A stretch of 64,000 bases of DNA from NCBI RefSeq assembly GCF_901709675.1, contig NC_051092.1:13144491-13208490 (forward strand), written 5' to 3'. This DNA is from Syngnathus acus (lineage: Eukaryota > Chordata > Actinopteri > Syngnathiformes > Syngnathidae). Shown piece by piece: positions 37,901 to 51,731 of this stretch (position 1 is the first letter of the stretch; every line of letters begins with the position of its first letter). The translations under genes were made by a program, and so were the position numbers. Below the pieces are notes generated by a model. That model was not told the origin of the DNA, did not search any database, and saw nothing but the letters and a program-made list of their open reading frames with translations.

Positions 37901-40309
37901 TTCGCTGTTAAGTCAAGCTAATAAATCAACTGAGAAGCCACTTTTATACGAAGCCTCACACTATTTGCCTTTAGTATCTTTGCTCTTTAACTCCGCATAG
38001 TCTGACAGAGGATGGTAGTAAAGCGGAAAAGGCCTGACACACAAATGTGGTCTCCCACTGCAGCGACCTAAAGTGGCCTTCATCTGTCATGAGATGATCT
38101 ACCCATGACAGAAAAGAATCCTGAGCACACAATTTGCTTTGCAAGACTGGAAGTGAAGCAGGCAAGAAATGAATTGAAATGAACTAAGCAACATATTGCA
38201 GGGATATCAAGTGGATGCACCAAGAGACCAAAAAAAAAAGTGGCTCTCATTGAAAGACTGAACTAGGTCAGACTTTGAGCTTCAGCGATCCATCCCTATG
38301 AAATACAACAATGTAGTAACGACCGCAAGGTTAAACTATATAATTCTCTTGCGTGTACAACATTTGCTCAGAGTTTTGGGGTAGCAGAGTAACCATCTTT
38401 ATAGTGACAACCATTTTGATTGAACTGGCTCAGGGTATAAGTCATCTGCCGAAAGTAAACTGAGGACATGATTATCTGTCTCCCATTTCAACTTCCCCGC
38501 TAATCTCCTTCAGGTTACATTCGCAGACAGAACATTCTTTTGATGCCGACAGAAGGAAGACATTGTTTCCATGCACTGTCTCCATCTCCAGTGACGCCTC
38601 GGAGCACGCTTGGCGGCTTGGAGCTGAAGAGAATCGAGAAAAAGCAACTCCCTTTTGCTATTTCTCTTTTCTACTCAACAGTCAAGAATAAAAAGGTCAA
38701 TTTTCTGTTTGTTTTTGCCGGCTTTCTACAATAAATGACACTGCTACAGTCCTGTAGGTGTACGACCTTGGTGTACGACCCCGTCCTCAGCGGTTAAAGT
38801 GGGCTAAAAAAACTCATCTATTCAATGTCTTCATATGAATCCTTCAGTCACTGGTATGACAGAAAATGTGAATGCATGACAGTGATTTAAATGTACATCA
38901 CGCTTTGCACTCATCGTTTTTCAATAACTGCCTGCTACGCTACACCTAATCCAATGTGACAGCACAATTGGATGCCATAAAATCTTAAAATTACCATTTA
39001 GCTCCTCGGATTAGACCGGGGCACTTTCAATTCCAAAAAATTATTACGATTGGCACCTAATTCGGTGGGAATTCCTGAATCCATTCAGATAGAGCTGAAC
39101 CACATGTGGTTTGAATTCTTAGGTGAAGAACTATTTGAATCAAAGAAAGTGCATCCATGAATCTATTTCTAATGTCACTATATGGTTTTGGTTTCTTCTA
39201 ATTTAATGAACAAATTATGATCGACATTACTAAAACTGTCTAAACTCCGAGTTACAGCTGAAGAAAAGCGGCATCATAGAAAGTATGGTGTTCTTTTGGT
39301 TTGCACTAAAATGCCTTTTGGAATCATAGCCAAAAAGTGCAGCCTTGGTTTCATTGGACCCCAAGACATTGAAATATTTCCCCAAGTATGTTGAGCAGAT
39401 TTCGTTAATGTCCGATCTCCTGAAAGTAAAACGATGGCACAAAATCAGTGACCGGCTTCAAAAATAGATCTTGGCCGCCTGTCAAAGCTTTACGATTCTG
39501 TTTAATGATTTGATTGGCTCGACTAGAATCGTCCAATTACATTCCACTTTTCCTTTTAGCCGTCTGGCTTTTTCCAAACAGTTCCTACACTCTCGCTTTT
39601 GTGAAACAAACCATCTGGCGCCTCAGGTTTAAGTGGACCATCTTGGTATATAGCATACACGGTAAATGAAAAGAAAACCTCTCAGTATTGTCTGATAAAT
39701 GTACATAACCCTGCACCCATAACACCACTCTTACTATTATTAAGGAAAAAGATCTTAAGACTACTTTAGAAATGCTTTTTTTCCAGGATCACTACAAGAA
39801 GGTAGTTTACTGTAAAATACAAATCGTTGACATTTATGGCAACAGTTAGCACGGCAGAGAAAACAAGTTTCTGAGTTGTTTTTAATTCTAAGTTGGGGGA
39901 CAATACAAGGGACAAGTAGGTCTGTAAACTCATGTCTGTAAAAAATACGGGAACGCAAACGTTTACATGCACGGGCTCTTAGGAACAACTTACGACAGTC
40001 TGCCTTCGGTACAATGGAAGAGTAAAAATTGGTTTCTTTAAGAGGGTAGCGCAGAAATACCAGATGATTGGAGCAATTTTGAGAACAATCCAGGAGGAGT
40101 GGAATCACCGTTTCTCCATGTTGGGGAGTGGCTGAGGCACTGATTTCAAAAACATTTCCAGGACAACTCCCTGGTGTTTTGTGTAAAATACCGTTCAACA
40201 TCTCAAAGGTTGGGATGAAAATTGAGACCAGTAGATTCTGAAAACAAAAAGATCTCTGGCAGCCCTCGAAGCTGTCCCGGGAACGGGAAATTTGTGTATC
40301 CTAGCTTAA

Positions 40310-40365
40310 AACCGTTTCCCCAGTGACCAGGATAAAATTGAAGCGAATGAATGGATGGATGATTT
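40310..40365 (+). repeat. Degenerate 3' end of a fish interspersed repeat
   Basis: CCCCAGTGACCAGGATAAAA then GAAGCGAATGAATGGATGGA corresponds to the 'gaggataagcgg...aatgaatggatgg' end of the common repeat also seen at 30830-31042. Confidence 0.45.
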
Positions 40366-41502
40366 CCATTTGAGTCGCTGCTACATCACACAGATTTGTG
40401 TTAAATATGTAGTCGTATTTGTGTTTACTTTCCTTCGTCCATAATTAAACGTGCAGATAAAAAAAAATAGGATGACAACTTACCAAAGACTTTGACATTT
40501 ATTCATCTACGCAGTGTTTTATGTCTGGCTAGGTACTTCAAATTAGCTCAGTGTCCCTACGGAACAAGAATGCCGTGGTCTCAGCGCCTGTAAATGTCAC
40601 ATGGCACCATCGCACAGATTTGATGCGTGTTCCGCTGCACCATTGGAGTTTATGGAGGCCATGTTGCATCATGACTGGCTGACGTAAGATGGGCAGAACA
40701 AAAGGAAAAGGCTCCTTCCATTTCAGCTCACTGCAGCACTACGCTCTTGGCTAATGCCATTACTTTGCTCACTCTCTCTATGTCCCTTGACAAATGCAGA
40801 ATCCAACTGGCCTAATTCTGATTTGACCACAGACACATTCAGCTGTCTGTATTAGCAACATGAATCGCAAGAAGCTCTTGAGTAATTGCCGAGGAATTAA
40901 AGCAATGTTGAGAATCAAATAAACCGTCTTTGAGGGGATTGTAATACAATCTTGCGTAAGTCTGTTGAAAACATCCATAAATCAAAATAAGGAGCGGCAG
41001 GATGAGAATCCAGGAACGTGGTGGGTGGTGGTGTTCCTTAGCTTTGGATGAACTGTTGGATCCAGAAGTCTGCTGCTGCCACTATCAGCCTTGCCAGATT
41101 CTGGGATACATCTAGGAGCTGGCGCCGTGTCATGATTTGAATTCAGCATGATGAAAAAAGCGGGGAATAAAACTCATATGACTCTCAACCAAACTCACTT
41201 TCATTCATTGCCATATTTGCCACGACTTCATCTTTTTATCTTGATTTGCATCATGCGTTACAGTCAAAATCAATTTGGCGTTAGGGGATGTTGGTTCTCT
41301 CTCTCTTCCTGAGAGTTCTCTGCGGGGTTGGTGTACTTTTGACAGCACCTTGGGGAGAGAAGGTATCACATCAACTACAAACATAAGCACTATCCTGAGT
41401 CAATGAGCCATGTTAAACTAGACAGGACAGAAGGGACTGACTGCATGTCGAGCTTGAACTATTTATGCTTTCGTAACTTGTGAAAGGCAAATAACGATCA
41501 AG

Positions 41503-41813
41503 TACCGTATTTTCCGCACTATAAGGCGCACCTAAAACCCTCCAATTTTCTCAAAAGCCGACAGTGCGCCTTATAATCAGGTGCGCCTTATATATGGACC
41601 AATATTGAGCCACTACAGCAGGCGTGTCCAAAGTCCGGCCCGCGGGCCAAATGTATACATCTTATATATGGACAAAGTTTTAAAATGAGCCATTCATTGA
41701 AGGTGCGCCTTATGATCCGGTGCACCTTATATATGAACAAAGTTTTAAAATGGGCCATTCATTGAAGGTGCGCCTTATAATCCGGTGCGCCTTATCGTGC
41801 GGAAAATACGGTA
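41503..41813. mobile_element. MITE 1 (TA-flanked, 28-bp terminal inverted repeats)
   Basis: A 311-bp non-autonomous DNA element. The left end is TA then CCGTATTTTCCGCACTATAA and GGCGCACC (41505-41532). The right end (41784-41811) is its reverse complement with one mismatch, followed by TA. The interior repeats the motif GTGCGCCTTATAATC and close variants several times, and GACAAAGTTTTAAAATG twice. No transposase. TA flanks fit Tc1/mariner-type mobilisation, but if the TA is counted as part of the repeat other superfamilies remain possible. Confidence 0.85.
41625..41660 (+). repeat. hAT-like repeat fragment inside MITE 1
   Basis: GTGTCCAAAGTCCGGCCCGC followed by GGGCCAAAT resembles the 'ggtgtccaaagtgcggcccgggggccat' end of a common vertebrate hAT-type non-autonomous repeat. 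It interrupts the GCGCCTTATA pattern of the MITE. Confidence 0.45.
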
Positions 41814-41876
41814 TGTTTGACAGACAGCTGTGCAAGGGTTCGTGTCAGTCAGAATTGTGTATACTTCTTTCAAATA

Positions 41877-41975
41877 TCCATCGATCCATTCTGGCGCCTG
41901 TCCTAGCTGCACCACAGGGCACGTATAGGCAAACTGGCATTCATCGCCAAATTCCCACCACAGGCCGATTCAATG
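41877..41975 (+). repeat. Degenerate fish repeat fragment
   Basis: Starts TCCATCGATCCATTCTGGCGC, then CCTGTCCTAGCTGC, CACAGGGCACGTATAGGCAA and ACTGGCATTCATCGCC. It follows the order of the same common teleost repeat ('tccatccattttct...agggcacatataggcaaac...cattcacac'). Confidence 0.5.
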
Positions 41976-42375
41976 CCGTGACCTTAATGAAAATAAGCAC
42001 AATACTGTAGAAGATGAATTGCCCTAAATTAGGGGAGGACTTCAGACTGAAGTTCTAATTTCCTGTTTCCAGGCCAGTGTGATAAAACAAATACGCAGAG
42101 GAGTGGTAAAATAGAGGAGGCCTGCGTGGATGTGGCTTAAGCTCATCATCTATAGGCGTTGGCGGAGATAGGATTTCTTTTTTACTTTGAGGTGCCGAGA
42201 TAACTCAGGAGGGCGTCCGCAAGACAGAACTTTTTTTTATTATTATTACAAACCCCTAAGCACTCTTTAGAAAACGCTGATAAAGATTCAATAAATGGTC
42301 TCTTCAGACGATAGGTGGGGATATTAGGGAAAAAAATCTCAGATAAAAATAATCGGAAAATACCCAAAAGTCAAT

Positions 42376-42550
42376 TACCGTAATTTTCGGACTATAAGTC
42401 GCGTTTTTTTTTTATAGTTTGGGTGGGGGGGCGACTTATACTCAGGAGCGACTTATATACATATATATGGTTTTTTTTTCACTTTTTTGGGCATTTTATG
42501 GCTGGTGCGACTTATACTCCGGTGCGACTTATAGTCCGAAAATTACGGTA
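42376..42550. mobile_element. MITE 2 (TA-flanked, perfect 25-bp terminal inverted repeats)
   Basis: A 175-bp palindromic element. The left repeat begins CCGTAATTTTCGGACTATAA (42378-42402) and the right repeat (42524-42548) is its exact reverse complement, each bordered by TA. Internal copies of GCGACTTATACTC occur near the right half. It is built like MITE 1 but differs in sequence (AGTCGC in place of AGGCGCACC). Identical inverted repeats suggest a younger insertion. No coding capacity. Confidence 0.9.
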
Positions 42551-45500
42551 CCTAGTCTGGCAGCTGGGGGGTGCAAGCATATTTCAGTGGGGGCCAGTGC
42601 CCTCGTGCCACCCCCCTTCCCTCTAGTCTTTAGACATGTGTATCAGATTTTGTGTACCGTGCATTAATCTAAGATTTTGAGGTGTTCCAGCTGCATTGCG
42701 AGTGCACATATGCCTTGTCCAGTAGAAGTGTGAGGCAGATCTGCACTCTGCAGACAGACAACTTGGAGATAACCTGGCAACGTCACAGCCTGAGTCAGGT
42801 TTGCTATCTCTCTCTGACAGCAGGGCCGTGCGTCACGTCTTACACACTGCGAACCGGTGAGCGAGGGAGGGGGAGAAGGTGCTCAGAGAGGGAAGCCGGA
42901 CAGGACGAGAGAGTTGAGGCTCCTGCAGGATGCCACGGATTAATTAGTGGAGGCGAGTGGGACCCTTGCCAGGGTGACTCGAAAGTGGGAGGAGTTTTAA
43001 ATATGAAAAGGGAACTTTCCCCTCGAGTATGGAAAACTGAATTACATGAAGGCCACGAGGATGCATATAAATGTACGTGAAGATGAAAAATAAACAGAGA
43101 CAAGTGCAGGAAGAGGTAAGTTCACAGTTCACTGTATAATGATGCAAGAAAATGTGATGCAAAGAATGTGGAGCAAGGATCATCAAGATACTCAAGTGCA
43201 CCTCTGCTAATTATAGACATTGTTGTGTGATAATTACATTCAGGCCCATCTCTTTTGAAGAACACATCTCATCCCAGAGGACTTCTCCCCCTCGATGTTG
43301 CTCCAAATCAGCAGACAACCGCAAACATGCTTCTCATTACCGAGGGGAAAGCAGGCTGTGAGAGTGCCGGCTAAGGAAAATACAAGAAAATATGTGAAAT
43401 AGGAGTCCTGTGAAAGAAAAACTGGTAATTACTCTTTATATCGGTGACATATCATTTCCGCAGAAATCTCAGTGTTTGCGCAACTCAAATATGTGTGATG
43501 TCATAGCGGGGAGCAGGGTGAAACCACTACACAAACTTGACCCAAAAAAGAGAAGACGAGGATGTGCTTGATAGAGTAAAATATGCTCTTATGCGAAATA
43601 TAATGCAGATAGATGGCAGGAGCTCTGCTGATGCTGGTGGATGAGTGAACCGCAAAAGCTCAACCTCTTTAAATTAGGCAAGTCAAAATCAATGGGGGGG
43701 GCGGAGTCTTCAGTGTCAACCGCCAAGCTAGCACCGTAATCATCATTAAGTGTTGAAGCAGCAATCTTATAAGCAAGATGACACTTGATAGAAGAATCAA
43801 TGTTGCACACTGAAAAGAAAGCTAAATGGAAGAAGGACCTGAATCGTTTATCAATACACAAGAAATGATCTGAATGGAAACAGATACGTACATTTTTTAG
43901 GCCATAGGACAAACAGGAGGGAATTGGGAAACCTTCATCTAGTTTCTCAGACCAAAGGCCGAGGAACAGGTTTACGGCTGAGGACAGTGCCGCTATTTGT
44001 TGCCAGCGTGTTTACAGTCAACTTGAGCGTCAGTGAATAGGCAGGCGCATGTGAAACCTGCATGGCTAAAATATGAAGTCGGAATGTGCTGCTGCTGCAG
44101 CACGACAGAATATCAATTATAATTTACCAACGCTGAATTAATGAGCTTATGTTGCCATCTGTCACCAAGCAGAAAATCAAAATCGTATGTATAAGAAGGA
44201 AGTGTTGACATGTTTCAACATCAATAAACGACCCTGAACGCTCTGGTAAACAAATCAGCCACTCAGTAGTCAGACAAGTTGAGTGTGATATATCAACAAT
44301 TTAAACAAGTGTCGGTTATTCCCCTCTGAGATGTCAGTAATCGTGAGGTGAGGAATGCGTCATTAACTCTTTAGCACGTGCTAGCTAGAGCCTGGCCACC
44401 TTTTAGCGTTACGATACTACTGAGTGCTATTTTAGTGAAGGTACGCCAAATGTAAGAACATGTAAAAAATTTGAATACACAAAAAGGAGCAGTAAAAGGG
44501 TCATATAATAAGCCAATTAACTCCGGTAAATTGGATGCATGTGAGTGATTAACAAATATAGATTACTCGTGGGTTTCAAAATCAAAAAGCCTTCCCGTCT
44601 GAATGGAAAACTGTTTAATGGGTCATAGGGAGGGAGGGGGGGGGGGGATGCTTTTAAGACGCTGTACAGCAGTGCATGTTGAATGAATCCTGACACTCCA
44701 TTAAGGCTGTTTTCATTCAGAGAACTTAAGAGGTATTGTCCCTATTCAATGAAATATTCATATCCGTATTGCTTTCTTTGCATTTTCTTACAAATTAATT
44801 CATGCATGACGACCGCGGTGGCTATTTTAACACCTGAAAATGGTGTTTTAGCTCTTGCGCATACTGTGTAGCAAAGATGCATTGGAGCATGAAGGCAGTT
44901 GCTCGAGACTGTTGGCTGGATGATCAAACACAGCTGAAGAATCATCATGATCGGATGACGAGCGAAAAAAGTGAGCTGAGACAGCATCTAAGGAGGAGGC
45001 CGAAAGGGAGGAGGGGGAGAATATGTGAAATATGGCTGTTTATGAGAGGATGGGTGATTACGAGCGGACAAGGTGGAGTGGACATTATGGGGAGAGGGAA
45101 AATTGGAAGGACGCGAGGAGTGCCAGAAAAAGGGGGAAAACAAAAAAGAGCCCAATGTGTCCGTTTGCTTTTAAGAACATCTGGGAGCCATCAGGAGGGA
45201 AAACGCTGGACTCAGCTGAAAGCTCTCCTGCATGTCCAGCTCACACCTTCCCCCTAAAGACACGAGGAGGAGGAGGGAGGGTGACTACGGCTCCTTTTAC
45301 ACACACTACTTACAGAACACTACTTAAAATCCACCCAGCTGTCCTTCCCTTTGTCAACGAAACAATAAGAAGGCTCAAAAACAAAAAGGGAATCGGTGAT
45401 GGGGAGATGTTTAAAAATGTGTCGTTTACGAATCATGGAAGCAGTGGCACTCAACACTTGGCTGCATTTTGGTTTTAGTAGCAAAAGTGTTGCAAAAGCA

Positions 45501-48461
45501 ATAACGCCTTGATACATTAGCACCAGCTACGAGGGGCACACGAGAAGAATGTCAGAGAACCTCCATAGATGGTCATGCACGACTCCTCTACCTCTTTCAG
45601 TGGAAAACACAAACAGACGTGGAGTTTCCTGTGTGGTCGCAGCGGTGCGAGCACACGGTGGCAGTCGTCCATGGTTTCACGAAAATGGCACGGCTCATGA
45701 GATGGCATTAGCGGAAATGTCAGTCACTCGGTCCCAGTGGTTGTGTAAAGGGCAGAGTTTATTTCTCAATGGGAGCGCTAACTGCTATCCAAAGCCCATG
45801 AGTTCCCATAACTGCTCTCCATTTCATTGTAAAACGGGCAGATGGACACGCATGGGTGAACTTTATGTGTTTCGTTCAAAGAAACATCTGATTTTAAACA
45901 GATTTGTGGTGTTTACTTTCTGAGGAAAATCAGTTCAAAAGGTTCAAGGGTAGTAGAAAGATAGATTTATAACAGACATATGATGTGAAAAATCCTTTTC
46001 TTTTTTTTCAATTTCTGTTTCTAATCAATCTCAGAGGAAACATTGATATTCAAATTGATGTCCCTCAATGGAAGAATGGTTATTAAAAAGGAAAATCGAA
46101 GCTAAACGGTCTTAAAATTTCTCAAGTAACACATGACTTAATGGCAATAAGATTAATTTTCCAAAGTTTTATTCTGTCTTTTAAGAATAAACATTTCATT
46201 TACATTGCAACACACGACAGTAAACAGATCCTTGTGGCGGATCAGTGAATACCACGTGTATGTATATTTCTATTAAAAACTGAACAAATATAGCCTCACC
46301 AGTGAAGAGCCATTTACGCACCGATTCTACACAAATTTCCTAAAACTGTGTTGCAAACGTTTCAAAATAAAAGATGTATCATATTTTCAACTTTCCATTT
46401 GCACATCGTCATAAATTATGTAAATATGGCCTACATTCTCGCTCTTTCCACAATGCAACGGAGACCACTCTCCTCTCTGTACAGCATCATCACCAAGCTG
46501 CAATGTCGCTTCCTGCATGACAGTCGTCAACAAACATTTTTTCTTTTCACCATGTTGGCAACGGTTTGACACCGCAATAGAGTATTTCTATTACAGAAAA
46601 CATCAGAACATCATTAAGTGCCCCTCCCACCACAGCAAAGAATTTTTCCACGTCATTCCAAGCTGAAGTATTTGTACTTGAACTAAAGCACTGACCCCGC
46701 CTCTCATCAAGACTCTCCTTCCTTTAGCATCTTTACCGAAAGAGCAATGGCCAAAATGACGACAAAGAGGACCGGGAAGAAACTCGGACCTCATCCTCAT
46801 CGTTGTCATCATCAACCAGATGAGGAAAGTCAAACTTGAGTCGTGTCTGTCCCCATTAGGCTGGCTGACAGTCACAAATGCGTCTCTTACTCACTCTGCT
46901 CATCAATTATACACAGGCCAAAGGAGCCCTGAGAGGCAGGAGGCTACAAAAGGGCCCTCCGCACGCGTCCCCCCCCGCCTCGCCACGCATCACGGCACTC
47001 TGCGCTCAGCCCTCATCATCGGTGCTCTCCTGTATTGCTTCAGAGATCAAGAGGCAGCTTGTCATCCTGCCTTTAGCCAACGCAGATATGTGCGCAACAT
47101 TTCACGGTGAGCTGAAGGTTATATAACCTGCTCAGCAATGACACCATTTTGGAACGGCGTACATCTGTGGACTGCTTGGTCATACTCAAAACATGTCATG
47201 TTTTATGTAAATGGAAGATGTAATCCCATTGGCTGCTTATTTCGGAAACACTTCACCGACGTGATTCCCGTGTAGCTAACAATACAACACGGGGAGATTT
47301 GAATGTGCAAGTTAAATGAAGGACAGCATACAACTGCTGCTTATGATGAAGACAAAGCGAAAGCACTATTACATGATGATGATACATTATGATGCTAATC
47401 CTGACAAGCACAGCTGCTGCGCATCCATTCATGACTGATCCGGACCACAAGTCTTTTCCATATCTGGAAATGCAGCTGGCTTTGGGAGAGCCCATTCAAA
47501 GACATGGCTGAAGGAGGAAGCATCCATGCCAGAGTTAGCGTGACATGTCCATGTGTGTGTGCGCGTGCGTGAGCGAGCGAGCTGGACAGACAACAACCAC
47601 TACCTTAGGTAATCTGACCTGAGCAGGCAGCCAAACACAAACCCGCTGACTCAGCCGGATCCATCAAGCTTAGGCTAACAGCTTCATTCGCACAAACATG
47701 GAGCCTGACAATATTAGTTCTTGTACTTTGCTCATCTCATTTAGGTTTCTGTGATTTCATGTCTGTATAGTACTCGACATTTGGATTAGTTTAGTCAGCA
47801 GTGAGACAAAACCATGACATCACTGGCCTGTAGGCAGGGGAAACTGGACAAACATGCAGTATACGAAAATAATTTCCAGTTTCATCAAAAGTGGTACAAT
47901 ACCATTTTAACAATCTGTTAATTGTTCCAGTTTGAGCTACTGCAATTTTGTAAAATCAGCAAGATCATTTGGGGAAAGCTTCAGCTCCTGTATCGATGCT
48001 AGTTAGCTTATGCAAGAGTCAATTACAACAATTGTGTATCAAGTACAGCAATATAACGTGTCTCTCCCAAATGACATTCCAAGACAATAAGTGAAATGGG
48101 AGGAGAAGACGTCACAGGGAAGAGAGAACATGCAGCAATTCTTAGAAACCGCTCAAGTGTAAAAAAATGGGAGGGGGGGAGCATGAGCAAAGTACACCAG
48201 GCCAATCGTATTTCAAGGGCAAATGTGTTTAATCATCTGAGAAAGGGTTGCCCACTTCAGATAGCAACGAGATGGCCACAAATGCTCCGTTACTACCGCG
48301 CAGTGATGCGGGCCTACAAATGAACATTTGTAAAAGTCGATGTTGCGTCTTTTTCGACCTGCATTGCGGGATTTAGCTATCTGCTTCTTCTTTGACAATC
48401 GTGCCATGTTTTGGTGGTTCAATTAACAATTGTGCAGCTTACGGGATGTCTATTGCTTGGT

Positions 48462-48482
48462 GTATATATATATATATATATA
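48462..48482. repeat. (TA)n microsatellite
   Basis: About ten TA units followed by a T run. Confidence 0.9.
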
Positions 48483-49748
48483 TTTTTTTTGCCACGTTCC
48501 ACATTTGCTTTCAGTCATGTCACCCATGCCTTACTGTACGTGTTCCACATTACAGGAATAACAGATTCAAGCCCATTTTAGTTGCCCCGAGGCTCTAAAA
48601 TGCTTAAACTCTCTCAAAAGGCAACCTCGATCGTTCAGAGAAAAATGCATCTGTACTGTTTTCACAGAGGCTGGTGAAAACATTGATGCTAATATGCCTT
48701 TGCTAGTAATTGGGGCTCCCGAGGGCATGAGTTCGGAACGTACACCCAGACAAAAAAAAAAATGCACGGGCTAAGTGTTTAATCAACAAGGAATGGAAAT
48801 AGAGTACAAATATTTTTGCATAATCTCTGAACATAGAATGGAATTGTGAGTTAGTGGGAAAAGCAAAATCACGAGCTCATTTAGTGTTGCTCTTGCATTT
48901 TCTTTTGCCCGTACAACGCTGATGACACAATGTGAGTATGATGAAGCATTGTCTATAAATAACAGCTACCGCAATTGTTCAGCTGATGGAAAAGCAGCGA
49001 AAGGGAAAGTATGCTGGCTAAATGGCCAAAGGGGCCATCCAGCACACAGATGCACAGAATCTGCCCGCTGAAATGAGTCTCGGGCAAAACACAATAGCAA
49101 AGCTGGACGTTAGCTCATTAAAAGAGGCCGCCCCATTGCTTAATGTCAATTTATACAATCTCCGTGTTAATAATTCCATGTCAATCAAATTGTACTGAGG
49201 AACCGCCATATTGGTTCGATTTGTAAGACATATCGACGGTACATGTTCAACATAACCGAGCTGACCACAATTATTTTATAATCTATGGTAGAAATGAATG
49301 TAGTCATTTAGTCGTATACAGCAAAAGTAAAACTGCCACAGCATGTGTGAGGCACAAGAATGATGAGCCAAGCTGTGGATGCTTTCCAAGTTTTGATAGT
49401 TGAACAAGAGAAGCAATGGATCCCTCATTCCCCAAATCCCTCTCATCCTTTCATCTTGTGGTAGTGCAATGTACCCTCCAGAGAGTTTAGGCTTTAACAG
49501 GGAGTCCACCAGTCAAATCCTTCCTTAATCAGGTTGGAAGTGTTTCTCGTTGGAAGAAAAGAGAGCGCCCCGTCAATCATGGTGATCAGGATTTGGAAGC
49601 AGAATGACAATTGATCGTCTCAAAGCTTTCTCGTGATCATTTTGGTGACTCCAGTTCAAGTATGGCAAAGTTTCAGAAACAATGTGGTTTTGTTTCATTT
49701 GCAAAAAGTAATTCTCTTCATCTAGACATAGTAGACTGATTTAAAATG

Positions 49749-49806
49749 AAAAATAAATAAATAAATACATACATAAATAAATACATAAGTAAATAAACAA
49801 ATAAAC
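49749..49806. repeat. (AAAT)n imperfect tetranucleotide repeat
   Basis: AAAT/ACAT units over nearly 60 bp, leading into a short CA-rich stretch. Confidence 0.9.
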
Positions 49807-51714
49807 ACACCCACACACAGAGAAAATTCAACCTTTTAAGGACTGCAGGGAACAGAGATTTTCAGCACAGATGCAGAATATCTCACAACGGCGGTATAGA
49901 GCACTAAATTAGGAGATTTATTACCAGTAAAATTATGCATGATCACGAGCAAGAACGCGTAACAAACCTTTATGCAAATCAGAATAGTACTTTGTCACAC
50001 ACAGATGGTAATTAATTAGCTGAAATTGTGAATGGTGCCACTCACAGCTTTACAAACCTGCAAATGGATGCAAATGTAAATTGGGTGTAGCACACGTGTG
50101 ACGTAGATAATTATAGATGATCTAAAAATGTCATGCTATTAAAAAAAAAAAAAAAGGAATCTCCTGAAAGAGATGCACACAAATAAGCTGTATTGTAGCT
50201 TTTGATTAAGATTAATGACAGGAGCATTTTTTTTTTTATTTGTGAAAATATCATTTTGTTTTGGTTTGTGTTTAGTTTTTTTTTTTTTATATATTTGTTT
50301 TAAATAGTAAAATATCAACTCATCATTGAGAATTGTGACAGATTGAAAACAATATTTGTAGCCATTTATGATTTTCTATACTGTATTGTACATTATCAAT
50401 ACACGCACGCACACATTCTGTTCATTTACAAAAAAAGACATAAAATTACATGCGAGCGCTTCACTCCACCCACCTTAAACCAAACACTCGAATGTGTCAT
50501 TATCAACTCCATTAGTGCTTAAGTGAAATGAAGTCCATATGCGAGAAGCTAGTAAAGAGCAGCAGACCTCCGCCTGAACTCAGTTTTCACCCAAGTCCGA
50601 CAAAGTTCTGCCTGCTGACCGAGTTGACTCACAAACAATGCAAACCAGAAGCATTGCTTCTCTCTGGCACTTCCACACCCTCATCGATAAATACAAGCCA
50701 TATTTGTCAACTCTTGTCATGGCTCTAGTTTTATTAAAAACACAATACTCCACCGAAACAGGACAACAGACAGTAGAAAACAAGCAGTTCAGATGGAATT
50801 GAGTTTTGAAACAGGTGATATGTTAGAAGTAAGATATTTATATACTATACAATACAGTATAAACTGCAAAAGGGGGAAGTGAAAGAAGTGAGGTGCAATT
50901 TGGCGTGCCGGATCTTATCGAGTCTTATTGATAATGTTGGGCATCCAGTTATTGCTTACAAAAGGTATATATGTATGTATCATTCCGCCGGGTTAGTATA
51001 GTCGGTCAAAAAAATGGAGTTAAATGGTAATACTGCTCAAGACGATATAAACACTTCAAGTGTCCCTAGTGCTGACGTTTAAAATAGCTTATCACAGTAA
51101 ATACGGTGCCATCGCTCACACTAATTCACAACCATGATCCTTTTGTTTACGTTATAAAAATATAAGTTACAAATTTGCATACATAATTTACACAAAACAT
51201 TAAACAGTTGTTACAACATTGGCTATGAGGGCAGACTGTATTTTGAGATTTTCTTTTTTAGAGGGCAAAAAAGAAGAAACTTTCTTCTGCGTTCTTGATG
51301 AAGACAAATTGTTCGTATTGTTCCACGTCCCATTCCAGAGAAGGGCGATGACGAGCGTCCCATCCCAATTAGAAATCACCGCTAAGACCAAGAAATAAAA
51401 AGTGATGACTCCTTACAGGCTAAGTGAATTGTGAGAGATGTTTTTAGTGAGGGATGAGTGATTACAATTATATGAGACATAAAACATGAGCTACCTTGGT
51501 AGATGCCTTGATTTAGTATACACAATGTAGCGTATTGACAATTTTGACATGAATTTGTGCATTCAGTGCTGAACTGCTAATCAATATAAAATGTATTATT
51601 AAGGTTGTTTAGCTTTCCTAAAGACTTTTTAAGAAGAATCTTTTGGCATATTAAGTCCACGAATGACCACTAATAGTAAATATTAGTATGTGGGGCAAAT
51701 CAACAAATTGGTAT

Positions 51715-51731
51715 AAATAATAATAATAATA
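51715..51731. repeat. (AAT)n microsatellite
   Basis: Five AAT units, read directly. Confidence 0.85.

Larger units (their letters stand above)
24181..41502. other. Intergenic region upstream of pde3a: no gene recognised
   Basis: About 17 kb of mostly AT-rich sequence. No exon chain or known protein family was seen on either strand; the small open frames show neither splice signals nor domain motifs. It contains microsatellites (24555-24586, 25594-25609, 25683-25709, 26323-26351), fish repeat fragments (30830-31042, 32741-32790, 34925-34975, 40310-40365) and a CpG-rich patch at 27.72-28.0 kb. Distal pde3a enhancers could lie here but cannot be identified from one sequence. Confidence 0.6.

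Noticed and set aside
44877-45478. Two overlapping plus-strand frames of 126-148 codons
   Set aside because: Purine-rich, low-complexity translation with no splice sites or known motif; some of the openness comes from biased composition.
51640-51670. Minus-strand ATGCCAAAAGAT as the aebp2 terminal exon
   Set aside because: No acceptor AG and no Thr codon before Met; the reading ends after a few codons without the basic motif.
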